Positions 22,040 through 32,770 of a stretch of 51,169 nt of DNA are shown in pieces (position 1 is the stretch's first letter; each line of letters opens with the position of its first letter). This DNA comes from Funneliformis mosseae (lineage: Eukaryota; Glomeromycota; Glomeromycetes; Glomerales; Glomeraceae): contig CAJVPP010000081.1 of assembly GCA_910592005.1 (NCBI GenBank), forward strand, positions 1-51,169, read 5' to 3'. Both the position numbers and the translations under genes were made by a program. The notes under the pieces are model-generated. The model saw nothing but the letters and a program-made list of their open reading frames with translations, was not told the DNA's origin and searched no databases.

Positions 22040-22394
22040 TTTCGTTTTTTACGTAAAGATTTTTTTTTAGTTTTTATTTCTTTCTAATAAATATATATAT
22101 GGTTAACAAAACTTTTTCTGTTTACAAAGAGTCTAAGGACAATGGACATGAGAAATAGAAAATTCCCACTCGAACCCTTTTATGCATGCAAAAGGTTTGA
22201 TTGTTCTTAAAATGGTTCATTGATGAACGAATTTCAATAATTTTTTTTTTTTGATTTGAGCACAATGATATAATAAAAGGAGTTTTAGTGCAATTGGTTA
22301 CACAAACAGAGAATAAAAAATTTGTTTTGCCACTTTGAGCCACCAAACTCTGGTATTTTACACGTTAAAAATAATTGAAGAAAATTTTAAGAAG
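22040..22394. other. Upstream region of copy A
   Basis: Holds the conserved block TTCCCACTC followed by the near-palindrome at 22176-22195 and then a spacer to the start of unit 2. No gene; the 74-codon minus frame here is not supported. Confidence 0.5.
22176..22195. promoter_or_regulatory. Near-palindrome upstream of copy A
   Basis: CCTTTTATGCATGCAAAAGG, an almost perfect inverted repeat about 137 bases before the ATG at 22039, conserved at the same place upstream of copy B. Candidate binding site; function not known. Confidence 0.45.
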
Positions 22395-22866
22395 TGTGAA
22401 GATAATCTTTGTAATTCGGTTGCGAAATCTGTGATTCTCTGGATTTTTCTAAAAGGACAAACATTTAATAATTTTAAGATCTCTTCATTGGAAACAAAGT
22501 ATTAAATATCAAGCGAACAATATGCTAAAAGATTGCCCAAATACAGAGAAGCTTTACGCCCCTCTTTTTAAATTATTGAAAATTACCGGTCATAAATCTT
22601 CGCTACATCTTTCAACGACCGCATGCAATTCCAATTCCATCAGATTAGTTGATGCATTCATAATGGATTATCACTACTAGGTTCGGATATGAGGTTTCGT
22701 CCAGAATATGAAGGATGGTGTAAAAACATTTTTTTTTTTTGATTAATTAAATAACTTGCTTGCTACGGTTGTTTCAATCGAAATTTCGAAATCAATTATC
22801 GCGTGTTATAAATAAAGAATGAGATGTCAATATTAATGATTGGAATAAATCATAAACCTTTTCAGA

Positions 22867-23110
22867 ATGAATCCTTCTGGAACATGACGAAACAAACAAA
22901 CCCATTTTTGAATCAGCAGCTTTTTACCGAAGACAATGAGAATCAATCTAACGCAGAAACCGCTCCATTAATTGATGAGTAAAGCTTTAATTTATATAAA
23001 ACAAAGAAGTTTTGGGCAACGATTATTTGAAAAAAACTGTTGCCACAAAAAAATGGATCAAGATATTTGGGATTCATTTATTTAGTTTTGTTCTTTTTCT
23101 GTTAAAACTA
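22867..23110 (+). pseudogene. Plus-strand gene relic, unit 2
   Basis: ATG at 22867 followed by a few codons similar to the unit 1 relic, then GACAATGAGAATCAATC and an ETAPLIDE block ending in a TAA near 22981. The downstream part is shortened by deletions. Clearly non-functional. Confidence 0.45.
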
Positions 23111-23217
23111 TGAAAATCAAATAAAAAAAAAAGGTAACAAAAAAAATAAATACAAGAATTCATAACATCGCGATCTCTTAGAAACAAGTAATAATGTGAA
23201 AAAAATGAAGGAGGAAT

Positions 23218-24149
23218 TTAATTCCTATCACTCCTATCAGTATTCACTTCATCTTGCACAACAACACTATAATCATGATAATTTTTATGAATCGCTTTCG
23301 CTTTATTTGAAATGATCCTGGAGATTAATTTTATCATTCGCCTTTCATTTTTAATTTTTTTCAAATTATTAATGATGTTATCAATTTCGGCAATTTGATT
23401 TTCCCAAAAACTTTCATATTTTTGTATATTTTCGACAATGCATGTTATAATTTCTAGTATAGTGTTGCTTAATTTATAATTTGAATTTAGGACTGTGCTG
23501 TGAAATGAAGAAACTCCAGAAACTGTAGCCGTAGCTACACTATTAATTATATTAAAATTTAATAATTTCTAATAAATTGATTTTTTTTTTAAAAAAAATA
23601 AAAAATTACCTTCCACTTCCAACGACCGCAAGCGCAACCAACGATGTCCCACCTGTGAACGGAGCTGCAGCAAATGCAACCAATCCCGCTACCATTACAC
23701 TACGTTTTGAAACTGATATTGCATCTTCTTTTACTTTATTTGCTTGGCTAATTTTTTTGGATAAATTCTCATGTTCTTCCATAATATTATCGTTTTGTTC
23801 AACAATTTCTTTGACGACAAGTCCCAAGCGAGTTTTAATTCTTACAAGTTGGTCCTTTAATGATACGGATTTCTCCTTATTTAACTTGGCTTGATCTAAA
23901 CATGCTCTTAATAAGTCCAACAGCTCAATATCACTAATGCTATCATCATCTTCTTCAAAGCGCTCAGCATATGTAATCAAAACGCTAGCATGATTTATCA
24001 TTACAAAACTATGAGTTATTGATTGTTCGGCAAAATCTCGAAATTTACTTCTCTTCCGAAATGATAATAATTTTCTCTTGAATAAAGTCATTTCCTTCAA
24101 CCTTATATTGTAGTATTTCAATAAAGTATTCGAAAGTCTGAAACATCAT
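23218..24149 (-). pseudogene. Membrane-hairpin protein, tandem copy B (frameshifted)
   Basis: Exon 2 (23218-23539), the intron (23540-23609, GTAATT...TTAATAG) and the 3' part of exon 1 (from 23610) align with copy A and keep the phase. In exon 1 the frame that begins at the ATG at 24149 ends in a TAA at 24045-24047, next to a net 2-base loss relative to copy A. A later ATG at 24091 in the other frame can still open the rest and would give about 267 residues with an unrelated start. The 15-bp N-terminal repeats are largely lost. The hydrophobic hairpin and the F-W-x-x-Q-I motif are still present. Most likely a decaying copy; expression of a shortened form cannot be excluded. Confidence 0.65.
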
Positions 24150-24479
24150 CTGAGTGTTCTCGTCAATCGTTTTCCGTAAAGTATTATTTTTTCTTTTTAT
24201 TTTTGATTTGAATTCTTTCTAGTTTACAAAATTAGTTTACGAACGAAAACAAGAAAAACTAAAATTTCCCACTCAAGCCCTTTTATGCATGCAAAAGGAT
24301 ATGATTCTTAAATAGGTCATTGTTTTCCAAAATTATTTATTAAATATCGCGTGCACTTTTGATTCGAGTATGATTTGCATAATTTGCTCTTTTTTTGACA
24401 TTTTTCAAAAAAAATATGGTTGAAATCCTCGAGCCACCCAACTCTGATATTTTACACGTTAAAGATGAATTGAAGTAAA
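24150..24479. other. Upstream region of copy B
   Basis: Aligns with the region upstream of copy A, including the TTTCCCACTC block and the near-palindrome at 24279-24298. No gene. Confidence 0.5.
24279..24298. promoter_or_regulatory. Near-palindrome upstream of copy B
   Basis: Identical 20 bases to the site upstream of copy A, about 130 bases before the ancestral ATG at 24149. Retention without change inside otherwise diverged flanks suggests function. Confidence 0.45.
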
Positions 24480-24853
24480 TTCTCGTGAAGTGTGAAGATA
24501 ATCTCAAATATCAAGCGAACAATCTAATAAATGATTCCATAAATTTTCGATACATTTTTTTAAATTTTCAACGATCGTATGAATTCCATCATATTAGTTG
24601 GGGCATAACCTTTCTCGAACGATTATAGCTACTAGGTTCGGATCTGGGTCTCGTCCAGAATGAAGGATGGTGTCAATACCAAATTTTTTTTTATTAAATA
24701 AATAATTTGCTTTCTACGGTTGTTTCAATCGAACTTTCGAAATCCAAAAAAAAAAAAATAAAAGTGATTATCGCGTTGGCTATTAAGAATGAATTTTGTC
24801 AATAGAAACGATTGGGAAAAATCCTAATATATTTTGATGATAACCTTTTCACG

Positions 24854-25410
24854 ATGAATCCTTCTCGCATTTCGTAATCATGACGAAACAAAAAACCCAT
24901 TCTTCTGGCGAATAAATATATCGAAGCGATTAAAGAACAAGAATTTATCTTTTTCTCAACTCGTCATAGGTTTGGGGTAATATAGGTTTTCATAATATGC
25001 TTGCTAAAATATTTTAGTTTGTCTTGATCTATTAGAAGTTTTTAATTTACCAACGCGAGAAACTCGAGTTGATTTGCGGTGGATTTAGATTAAAAATATA
25101 AGAAATAAGCAGAATTCTTGATTCTATTTAATTCTTATCTTTGCGAGAATCACAACTTGATTATATGTTCATCTTGACTCAACAAAATCCATTTATTTGG
25201 CTCATTTCTTTTTGTATGGGGCAAATATGAATAACATTTTTTTACCCGACGACAATGAGAATCAATCAAGTGCAGAAATCGCCTTCAATAATTGATGAGG
25301 AAAGCTTTAATTTACTGTAATAAATGAATATTTGAAAAGACTGTTGTTGTTAATGGAAAAGGAAATTCAAATGCCACAAAAAAAAAGGGATGAAGAAAAA
25401 ATTTGAATAA
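24854..25410 (+). pseudogene. Plus-strand gene relic, unit 3
   Basis: ATG at 24854, then sequence matching the units 1 and 2 relics but with stops within about ten codons. GACAATGAGAATCAATC is near 25251 and a TTGTTGTTAATGG block near 25342. Non-functional. Confidence 0.45.
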
Positions 25411-25675
25411 GGAATTCGCGAAGGTAACTTTTATATTTATATTATTGTTATACTATTATTTACCATTAACGAAATCAATAATGTCGCAAAAAAATTATTT
25501 TTTAATAAAATATATTCAAATTCATTTAATTAGTTTGGTTCTTTTTCTAAATCTCTGAAATTGTTAAAATATATATACTTTATTTATGAAAATCAAAAGT
25601 TCATAACATCGTGTTCTCTTGAGAACTAGTTCTGAATGAGAAATAACAATGAAGGATTTTAATTACGTAAATTTC

Positions 25676-26732
25676 CTACCTAATCATATCAGCATTCACA
25701 GCAGTTCGCAAAGCAACACTGAAATCATGAGATTCACTATGAATCTTTTGCGCTTTATCTGAAATGGTCCTGGCGGTAGTTTTTACCATTTGTCTTCTAT
25801 TGTTCTTAAGTTCCAATGTATTGATAATAGCATCAATATAAGCAATTTGACTTGCCCAATAAGTTTCATATTGAGATAAATTCATGACAATATTATCAAG
25901 GCAATTTTTCATTTCTGGTAGAGTATTGTTTAATTCATAAATTAATTTTAGAACGGCGCTGTAAATTGAAGAAACTCCAGCAACAGTAGTAGAAACTGTA
26001 GCCGTAGCTGCACTATTATATTAAAATTTGAAATGTTTGTTAATATATATTGTGATCTATTTATTTTTTTAATTTAGTTAAAAAAAAGAAAAATTACCTT
26101 CTAACGATCGTAGCCACATCAAGCGTAACCAACGGTACCCCTCCTGTGAACGGAGCTGCCACAACTGCAGCAAAGGTTCCCAATCCAGCTGCCATTACAC
26201 TACGTTTTGAAACTAATATTGCACCTTCTTTTACTTTATTTGTTTGACTAATTGTTTTAGATAAATTCTCTTGTTTTTCCATAATATTATCATTTTGTTC
26301 AACAATTTCTTTGACGACACGTACTAAGTGAATTTTAATTCCTACAAGTTTGCCCTTTAATAATACAGATTTCTTCTTATTTGACTTGGCTTGACGCAAA
26401 CATGTTCTTAATAAGTCCACCAGCTCAACATCACTAATGCTATCATCTTCACAACTCTCAGCAAATGTAATCAAATCGCTAGCATGATTTCTCATTACAA
26501 GACTATGAGTTATTGATTGTTCGGCAAATTCTTGAAAATTTTTTCTCTCCTCCGAAATGGTATTTAGTTTTTCTTGAATAGTTGGATAAACAACTTTATT
26601 CTGTGGAATTTCAGAAAAGTGTTTGAAAGTCTGAGCCATTATATCCACATCGAAGCTCAGATTATTCAGCGGCATCAGAGTATCTGTCATCTGAGTATTT
26701 GTCAATCGAGTGTTCATCTGAGTATTCATCAT
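25676..26732 (-). CDS. Membrane-hairpin protein, tandem copy C (323 aa)
   Basis: Exon 1 is 26098-26732, the intron 26013-26097 (GTAATT...ATAATAG), and exon 2 25676-26012, phase 2, 323 residues. Starts MMNTQMNTRL with the same five-residue repeats as copy A but fewer clean copies. The helical N-half, the hydrophobic hairpin around AAPFTGGVPL, and the C-terminal helices with Y-W-x-x-Q-I are all kept. The stop comes five codons earlier than in copy A because of a small indel near the end. Appears intact. Its upstream region differs: the near-palindrome of copies A and B is replaced by a 48-bp tandem duplication. Function unknown; same structural inference as copy A. Confidence 0.75.
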
Positions 26733-26817
26733 TTTCGTTTATCCATAAAGAATTTTTTTTTTTTTTTTTACATTTTATTTCTTTCTAATAATATAAGGTT
26801 AATAAAATTTACAAAGT

Positions 26818-26912
26818 TTGTTTATGGACAAAAACGAGAAATAGAAAATTCCCACTCAAAACCTTTTTATGGACAGAAACGAGAAATAGAAAATTCCCAC
26901 TCAAACCTTTAA
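26818..26912. repeat. Tandem duplication upstream of copy C
   Basis: Two adjacent copies of about 48-50 bp, each containing TTTATGGACA(A/G)AAACGAGA and AAAATTCCCACTCAAA, about 90-180 bases before the start of copy C. The duplicated segment includes the TTCCCACTC block shared upstream of all three copies. Confidence 0.8.
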
Positions 26913-26949
26913 AAGGGTTCATTAATTCATTTAAAAGGTTCATTGATGT

Positions 26950-29068
26950 ACGAATTTCAATAAATTGTTTTTCATATTATGTATTACATACCAATGATAT
27001 GATTAGAGTTTTTGGGCAATTGGGCAATCAATTTATTGCATCTGATAATCATTTGATTTCCACGAAATTAACGATCAAGTATTAGAATTTCATTCTTGTC
27101 TACAAAAAATTTATCGCGCAAAGCATTAGACTTGAAATTCACGCCAAATTATATACAAGTTTTAAAGAAGCTTAGATATCAGCCCAGATCGTATCTTAGA
27201 TATTCTTTTAGAAGGTACTCAAATAAATATGGAAGAAACACTACAAATAAAGACAAATATAATAATATATTAAGGATAGATTGATTGAAATTAATGCTCA
27301 CTTCGTCAAAAATATGAAATTATTACTGAAAAGATGAATTAAGGGATCTTGAAAGAAGTAATAACAACTCGTGACCATGATCTTATATCCGTACAGCATA
27401 CATATCCGCGTTTTTGGAATCATATGTTGATCACGATATTTTTAAATTTTTTTTATTTTAACGATAATTTTTTTTTTATTAGAAATCATTTTAATTTAAT
27501 TTATTATACATTTTACAATTTTCATATACTAATAAGAGACAAGCCATATTATACTATTATTATGAAAAAATTTGTCAATAACTTCAAAATTATTTTGTAA
27601 AATATTCAGAATTTAATGATAAAACAAATACAGCTTTATAGCAACATTTTATACCTAAATCTAGTTGATTTTGGGATTTATTTAATAATTAAAAATAATG
27701 AAAAATCATTATTAACGAACTATATAGAGGTGCATGTTTGAAATTCAATTTAGGTGAAAATAAATATTGATTATTGTATTATTTTATTTTATTTTTTTTA
27801 AATATTCTCTTTGAATTTCCTACAGATATTTGTCAACTTTTTTTTTCTAGTTTTTATAAGTATATTCGTTTATTACATCTATTTCCTCTTTCTCCTCCTG
27901 AACCATCTTCTTCAATAAGTGTTATAGAGCCTTTTTCTAATCAATTTTAAAAAGGATTTAACATTTGTCTCAATCCCTTTCTTATAGTAATCTTCACAAT
28001 ATACCTATATTTTAAATGTATAAGGCAACCCCAATGATAACATGACCACAAAATTTAATACTTCACCATCATACATAGGATGATTTGCAATAAGGGTTTA
28101 TTGCTTATGCAATAATTTTTTGGTGAAGAAAGGATGTTCCAGTTGTGAGTTGCATGGTAATCATCAATATTAAATATATAAAGTTTATTATTCTTTATTA
28201 TATAGATAATATAAAATAAACTTTTGCTTTAATTTTTCAAATTTAATTAAACAATACTTTTGATAACATTTTTTATCACAATTTGGCAATATGGCATTTA
28301 AAAATTTCGCGTTACTTTTAAAAAATGAACACGTGCTTTTATAATTTTGGTGATGATCAGCAACAAATTTTACCAATTACAGTAAATTTTACAAAAATTA
28401 AGGCGAAGTTTAGATGTTTAGCAATCATACAATGCTTGTCCAAACTTGTTTGTGGAAATTGAATATAAAGAAGAAAGATGATGCCTCGTTTTTTCCTAAG
28501 AATTATGGTTGCGCGCCTAGCATATATCATTTCACTAGAGATAAAAAGAGAAATAAAAGAGGTAAGAGATTTTGAAGTAGCGTTGACGAGAGAAATGAAT
28601 ATAGAACAAATACTTAAAGGTATCAAACCTTTAGAATTCGAATGGGAAATTACAATTTTTATTGAGATTCTCAATATAATCGATTAATATTTTGATCCAA
28701 GTGAGAACCGATACTCAATTAGCTTTGTCGAATGCTAACGTTAGGTGGGGAAAAATCAGAGTACGTAATCTTGTGACAAGAGAAACAAGAGAAACGTAAA
28801 ACTCTTAATGTAACCATTTCATATAAATAAAGAAAAAAATTCCTATAACGAATTTTATTTTCTACCGAATTTGGTTTGATGATTATTAGGAGCATAAAAT
28901 AGTTGTCGCGTTCATTATTTATATTTTTTTTCCTAATATGTTCGGTTATCCCTCTTTTTTTAGGGTATAAATTCCTTGTGTGACAATAAAAATTCAATTA
29001 TAGATTGATTCAAAAAAAAAAAAGGAAAAATGTACATATATATATTTTTTCCCTTTTAACCTTCGAAT
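26950..29068. other. Intergenic region, no supported gene
   Basis: About 2.1 kb, AT-rich. Several short frames exist on both strands (for example 28478-28687 plus, 28188-28376 minus, which has several Cys and Lys) but none has a recognisable domain, splice structure or convincing start. Old coding relics are possible around 28190-28690. Confidence 0.4.
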
Positions 29069-30646
29069 ATGACGACGATAAATTTAAGTTTATGGGAAAC
29101 TCCAAATTTCCCGTCCCTTGATATTCTTGAAAGTCGAACCAAAGTAACGTTAGAAGCTTTGAATAAATGTAGAATTTTGGATATCAAACTTCGAACAAAT
29201 GACGATAAAATTGAAAATTTTAGTCGTGAATTTAACACTTTAACTGAAGAGAGAGCTGTAGAATCGCTAAGACTCTCATTATATATCGAGGATGTTATTA
29301 TATATATACAATTACTTTCAAAGGAAAATACAAGTATAGGAGTAATCCTTGAAACTTTATCTTCTTTATTGGATACGGCACAAATTAGACAAAAAAATAC
29401 AAAGAAATTGAAAAAAAATTACGAAGAATTTCTTGAAAGATTTAATAAAGAAGTTGACAATGTCCCAATATATGTTACTAGTGTCCCAAGTTATCATTCA
29501 ACCGAGAATCAAATCGTCATCAGAAACCCTCCCTCTAGAAAATTCATGTCTCTAGAGTCTTTAAAAATTGGTGTAATATCGGCATTATTTGGTTATAGTG
29601 TTTTCAAATTTACTCGCAGTAATTTTGGATCAAATGTCATCCACCAATTTCTTTCCACCACCGCGTTTACCACTTTCTTATTAAATTTCATTGAAGAAAG
29701 TGTAGACAGTGGAGTTCGTAAGCCTGACGAACAAAATCAAAAAAGTTCTGACATTCCCGCTGATGAAACGAAAGTTGATTTTCCGAAAGATGAATTATTG
29801 AATGATGATTTTTCGAAAGATAGCAATTCCTATTATCATACTAGTGAACCGAACCCTTTTTGCGGGACATCAATTAACGATGATTCATCAGATGCATCAG
29901 TGCTTACATCATATATCAACAACATATTTAATTATTTTAAGGGAAATAAATCAAAGGAAAATATTACGAACCCACATTCTGCTTCAAAATCTACAACTGA
30001 ACCAGCTTCGGAACCAGCTTCTTCTTCTGAGACATTCAATTACGTTGAATCTTATTCTTCTTTACCTTGTAATGGTCAGTCAAGGATTCCGGAAAATATA
30101 TCTCCAGGTTTGACGGATCATAGAATTAGCATACCATCAGCTGGTTTTTTGAGTTTTGCGGCTTTTTTCTTAATGTTTGGACTTTTGTGGCAATTTAAAC
30201 CCAAACAATATCGCTGGTGGATGAAATTTTTCGGGAATGGTCAACAACGTAAACCACTAAAAAGAACTGAGGAAATAAAACGACAACAAAACATTGAAAA
30301 AAATGAAAAAATCTTGGTAATTAAAGAAAAGCTTCCTATTATCGTTCAGAACGTTGGGATTTTAGACCAATTTTGGGATAATCAAATCATTAACATTGAA
30401 GCGCATATTGAGACTTTAAAATCAGTGGATAAGAATAAGGAATATAAAATCCCGCGACAAATAGTCATTCCAATTGAAGAACTTTGGACGAAACAACTTA
30501 ATGTATGCAAAACGAATCATATTCGCCTGAAAGATCTTGTAACTCGTAATTCTCTCCTATCCATTGATGTAAGTTTTACGTAATTTTATTAAATCAAAAA
30601 AAAATTCATTCATTCTAATTTATATATTATTATTTTTTTTTAGTGA
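29069..30646 (+). CDS. Membrane-hairpin family paralogue D with large insertion (500 aa)
   Basis: Exon 1 is 29069-30568. An intron 30569-30643 (GTAAGT...TTTTTTAG) places a TGA stop at 30644-30646, giving 500 residues; without splicing the frame stops four codons later, so the protein hardly changes. About 20-130 are helical and charged like copies A-C. A first hydrophobic part is at about 166-208. A hydrophilic insert of about 145 residues follows, rich in Ser, Asp and Pro (EPASEPASSS), then a second membrane segment at about 357-375 with aromatic WQF and RWWMKFF after it. The C-terminal helices include F-W-x-x-Q-I near 435-440. Same architecture as the family with the hairpin split apart, so it may be a two-pass membrane protein. 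Function unknown. Confidence 0.75.
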
Positions 30647-30948
30647 TTCTTCAAATTGTTATCTTTGGTGCTTTTTATTTTCGATGTAATTATGATATTT
30701 ATTATATCGTGAATCCTGTTTATATATTGTAAATTCTTTATTTCATTAAAAAATATATAATTTGTAAAAAAAAAAAAAAAAAAAGAAATAACTGTGAAAT
30801 CGTGCTTCACGTGACTATCACATGTGCTTCAATGATGTACTTATTTAAGTGGTTTGCGCGTAAGTGGAAAAAAAAATTTGATATAAAGAAAATCTAAGTG
30901 CGTGTTCTTTTTTTTTTTTTTTTTAAAAAAAAAAAAATAATAATAATT
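30647..30948. other. Spacer between paralogues D and E
   Basis: AT-rich 3' flank of D with an A tract (about 30766-30784) and the probable promoter of E, which has a T(18)A(13) tract immediately before the ATG at 30949. Confidence 0.5.
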
Positions 30949-31994
30949 ATGACGAACACTATCGAAATATCTAATGATGATGATTCTATCGGGATAAATG
31001 CTTTACAAAAAAGCATTATTGAATCTGTGGCACATTTCTCTTGGCTTAGACAATTTCAAGTTGAAGATAACTTTATTAAAGAAAAGATTGATCAAATTTC
31101 AACTCAGCGTACAGCATTTCGAGCTTTTTCCGAAAGCTCAATAAAACAAAGTTATGTAATTTCTTCTCTTGCCGATGACTTGATTGTATTCTCTGACAAC
31201 TGTCAAGATACAACTATTGGTACTGATGATTTATTGGATTATTTAAGAGAGTTATTAAATGAGGCTAATATTAACAAGGAGAAATCTGAATCATTAAAAG
31301 GTCAACTAGACTCCATTAAAAATTCCATAAGCCATATTAATGATGAAATTTATTGTTACAATGAAAAGATTGAGAGAAAGAACGCGAACAAATCGAAAAA
31401 ATTACTAATCAAAAAAACCAAGCGGATTCAGTCACGAAGGGATTCGGACTTACTCTAGGCGCACTTATTTTAGGAACAGCTGCTGCTGGTTTAACGGGCG
31501 GGACTAGCACAATTTTATTTCGTGCTATTGCAGGCTCCACAGGTGTCACTGGAATCCTTACAGCGATTTCGGGTATTAACTATGTAAGACTCGATTATCA
31601 ATTGAAGAGTAATAGATGTACCATATCTGATCATTTAAAATCTATGTTGAGTGGTCTTTCAAGTGTTATGGACCTTTTGAGTATAGTCGATTCTTATTGG
31701 ACCCTGCAGATTAATACCATTCAATGTATTATTCTCAGACTGGAAAACAATAATAAAGTTGGAAAGCGCATTAACAAACTTGAAGCGAAATCAATTGCCT
31801 CAAAGTCAAAAGCAGTACGTAAGGATGCATTAGATTTTACCGTTAATATTCAAGCTGTTTTGAATCGAGATGCGATGATTACGGTAAAGATAATACATAA
31901 ACGACTTGTCATTTATTAGTTTATTTAATTTTTTAATTTTATAAACCTTTCATCTTTTTTTATGATTAGATTCACGGTCATAACAATGTTTGAT
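30949..31994 (+). pseudogene. Membrane-hairpin family paralogue E (one frameshift)
   Basis: The ATG at 30949 follows a long T/A tract; the frame also runs through the tract upstream, but that part is not counted. The start MTNT and the N-terminal helices resemble copies A-C. The first frame ends at 31456-31458. From about 31380 the next frame carries the Gly/Ala-rich hydrophobic hairpin (about 31453-31580) and the C-terminal helices with Y-W-x-x-Q-I. One single-base frame change near 31370-31385 therefore separates the halves, and no GT-AG intron is seen there. At the 3' end an intron 31884-31970 (GTAAAG...TGATTAG) leads to a TGA at 31992-31994. Could be a recent pseudogene or a base error in this sequence. 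Confidence 0.6.
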
Positions 31995-32520
31995 CATTCC
32001 TCGTGTTCCAGCCTTTTGTTGCTTCAAGCTTTAAGGACATCATCGTCTCATAATTGTATTTTGTTTATTTGAGTATTTGTGTATCTAATAATTCTAATAT
32101 AAATACTAAATGCGTTCGTTTAATTTTCGGCCCAAACTAATGTTGATCGATATTGAGTAAAATCGGTTGGAATAAAATATAAAAGGCATTTTATTTGCTT
32201 GTTTTATTATAATATTAATCTTTGAATTAAGTCATAGATTAAATTAAATTAAAAGCAAGGTCGGTCTTGCTTCGCCACACAATTCGGAAAACCGCGTTCT
32301 TACTACACATGAAAGATGACGACGAAAAATCCTTCATGGGGAATCAATATTATCATTTATCAGTATTAGAATGAAAATAAATTTTTATTTAGAGAAAAAA
32401 AAAGGAATCGAATTGTCATTTAAATATGGAAATACGTAATCAATAATATTGTTTAAATTTTTAATTCGTCCTGATCGGCCGATCAAGAGAGGATCTTTTA
32501 ATCATTATTATATATATATA
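31995..32520. other. Intergenic region
   Basis: AT-rich spacer between paralogue E (plus) and the 3' end of the Nramp gene (minus). Ends in a (TA)n run near 32508-32525. No gene. Confidence 0.5.
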
Positions 32521-32600
32521 TATATGTTGTGCGTCAAATGACGATTTGCGTCAGATGCCGACTGGTCTAAATTATGGGTCTATCTGACGCACAACATATA
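32521..32600. mobile_element. Short inverted-repeat element (about 80 bp)
   Basis: Starts TATATGTTGTGCGTCA and ends with the inverted copy TGACGCACAACATATA, flanked by TA-rich DNA. Inside, GCGTCA recurs (about 32531 and 32548). Probably a tiny MITE or the remnant ends of a larger element. Confidence 0.6.
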
Positions 32601-32740
32601 AAAAAATTTTAATTACAGCTTACACAACGTACGACGTGGTAAATTAATTCTCTGAAGGCGAATGCGTTCAGAAAACCATGACATACTTTCCTTTGAAAGT
32701 AAGAATCTACAGCTCTTTTGGACATTAGAAAATAATATTG

Positions 32741-32746
32741 TTTATT
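32741..32746 (-). terminator. Poly-A signal of the Nramp gene
   Basis: AATAAA on the minus strand (TTTATT on plus) about 25 bases after the stop at 32771-32773. Confidence 0.5.
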
Positions 32747-32770
32747 AAAAGTTTATCTAAAAAAAAATTC

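Larger units (their letters stand above)
19960..26950. repeat. Tandem segmental triplication (units of about 2.1-2.5 kb)
   Basis: Three direct units start near 19960, 22395 and 24480. Each runs through the same landmarks in the same order: AAATATCAAGCGAACAAT; CGTCCAGAATATGAAGGATG or a close variant; GATTGG(A)AAAAATC; a relic beginning ATGAAT(T/C)CTTCT; GACAATGAGAATCAATC; then a minus-strand two-exon gene, then its upstream block with TTCCCACTC. The units have diverged by substitutions and many small indels, so the duplication is not recent. Confidence 0.9.

Noticed and set aside
27349..27600. 83-codon plus frame in the spacer
   Set aside because: Phe/Asn/Ile-rich composition typical of random AT-rich DNA.
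29802..30113. Second plus frame inside paralogue D
   Set aside because: Overlaps the insert region of D in another frame and is Leu/Ile-rich by chance.
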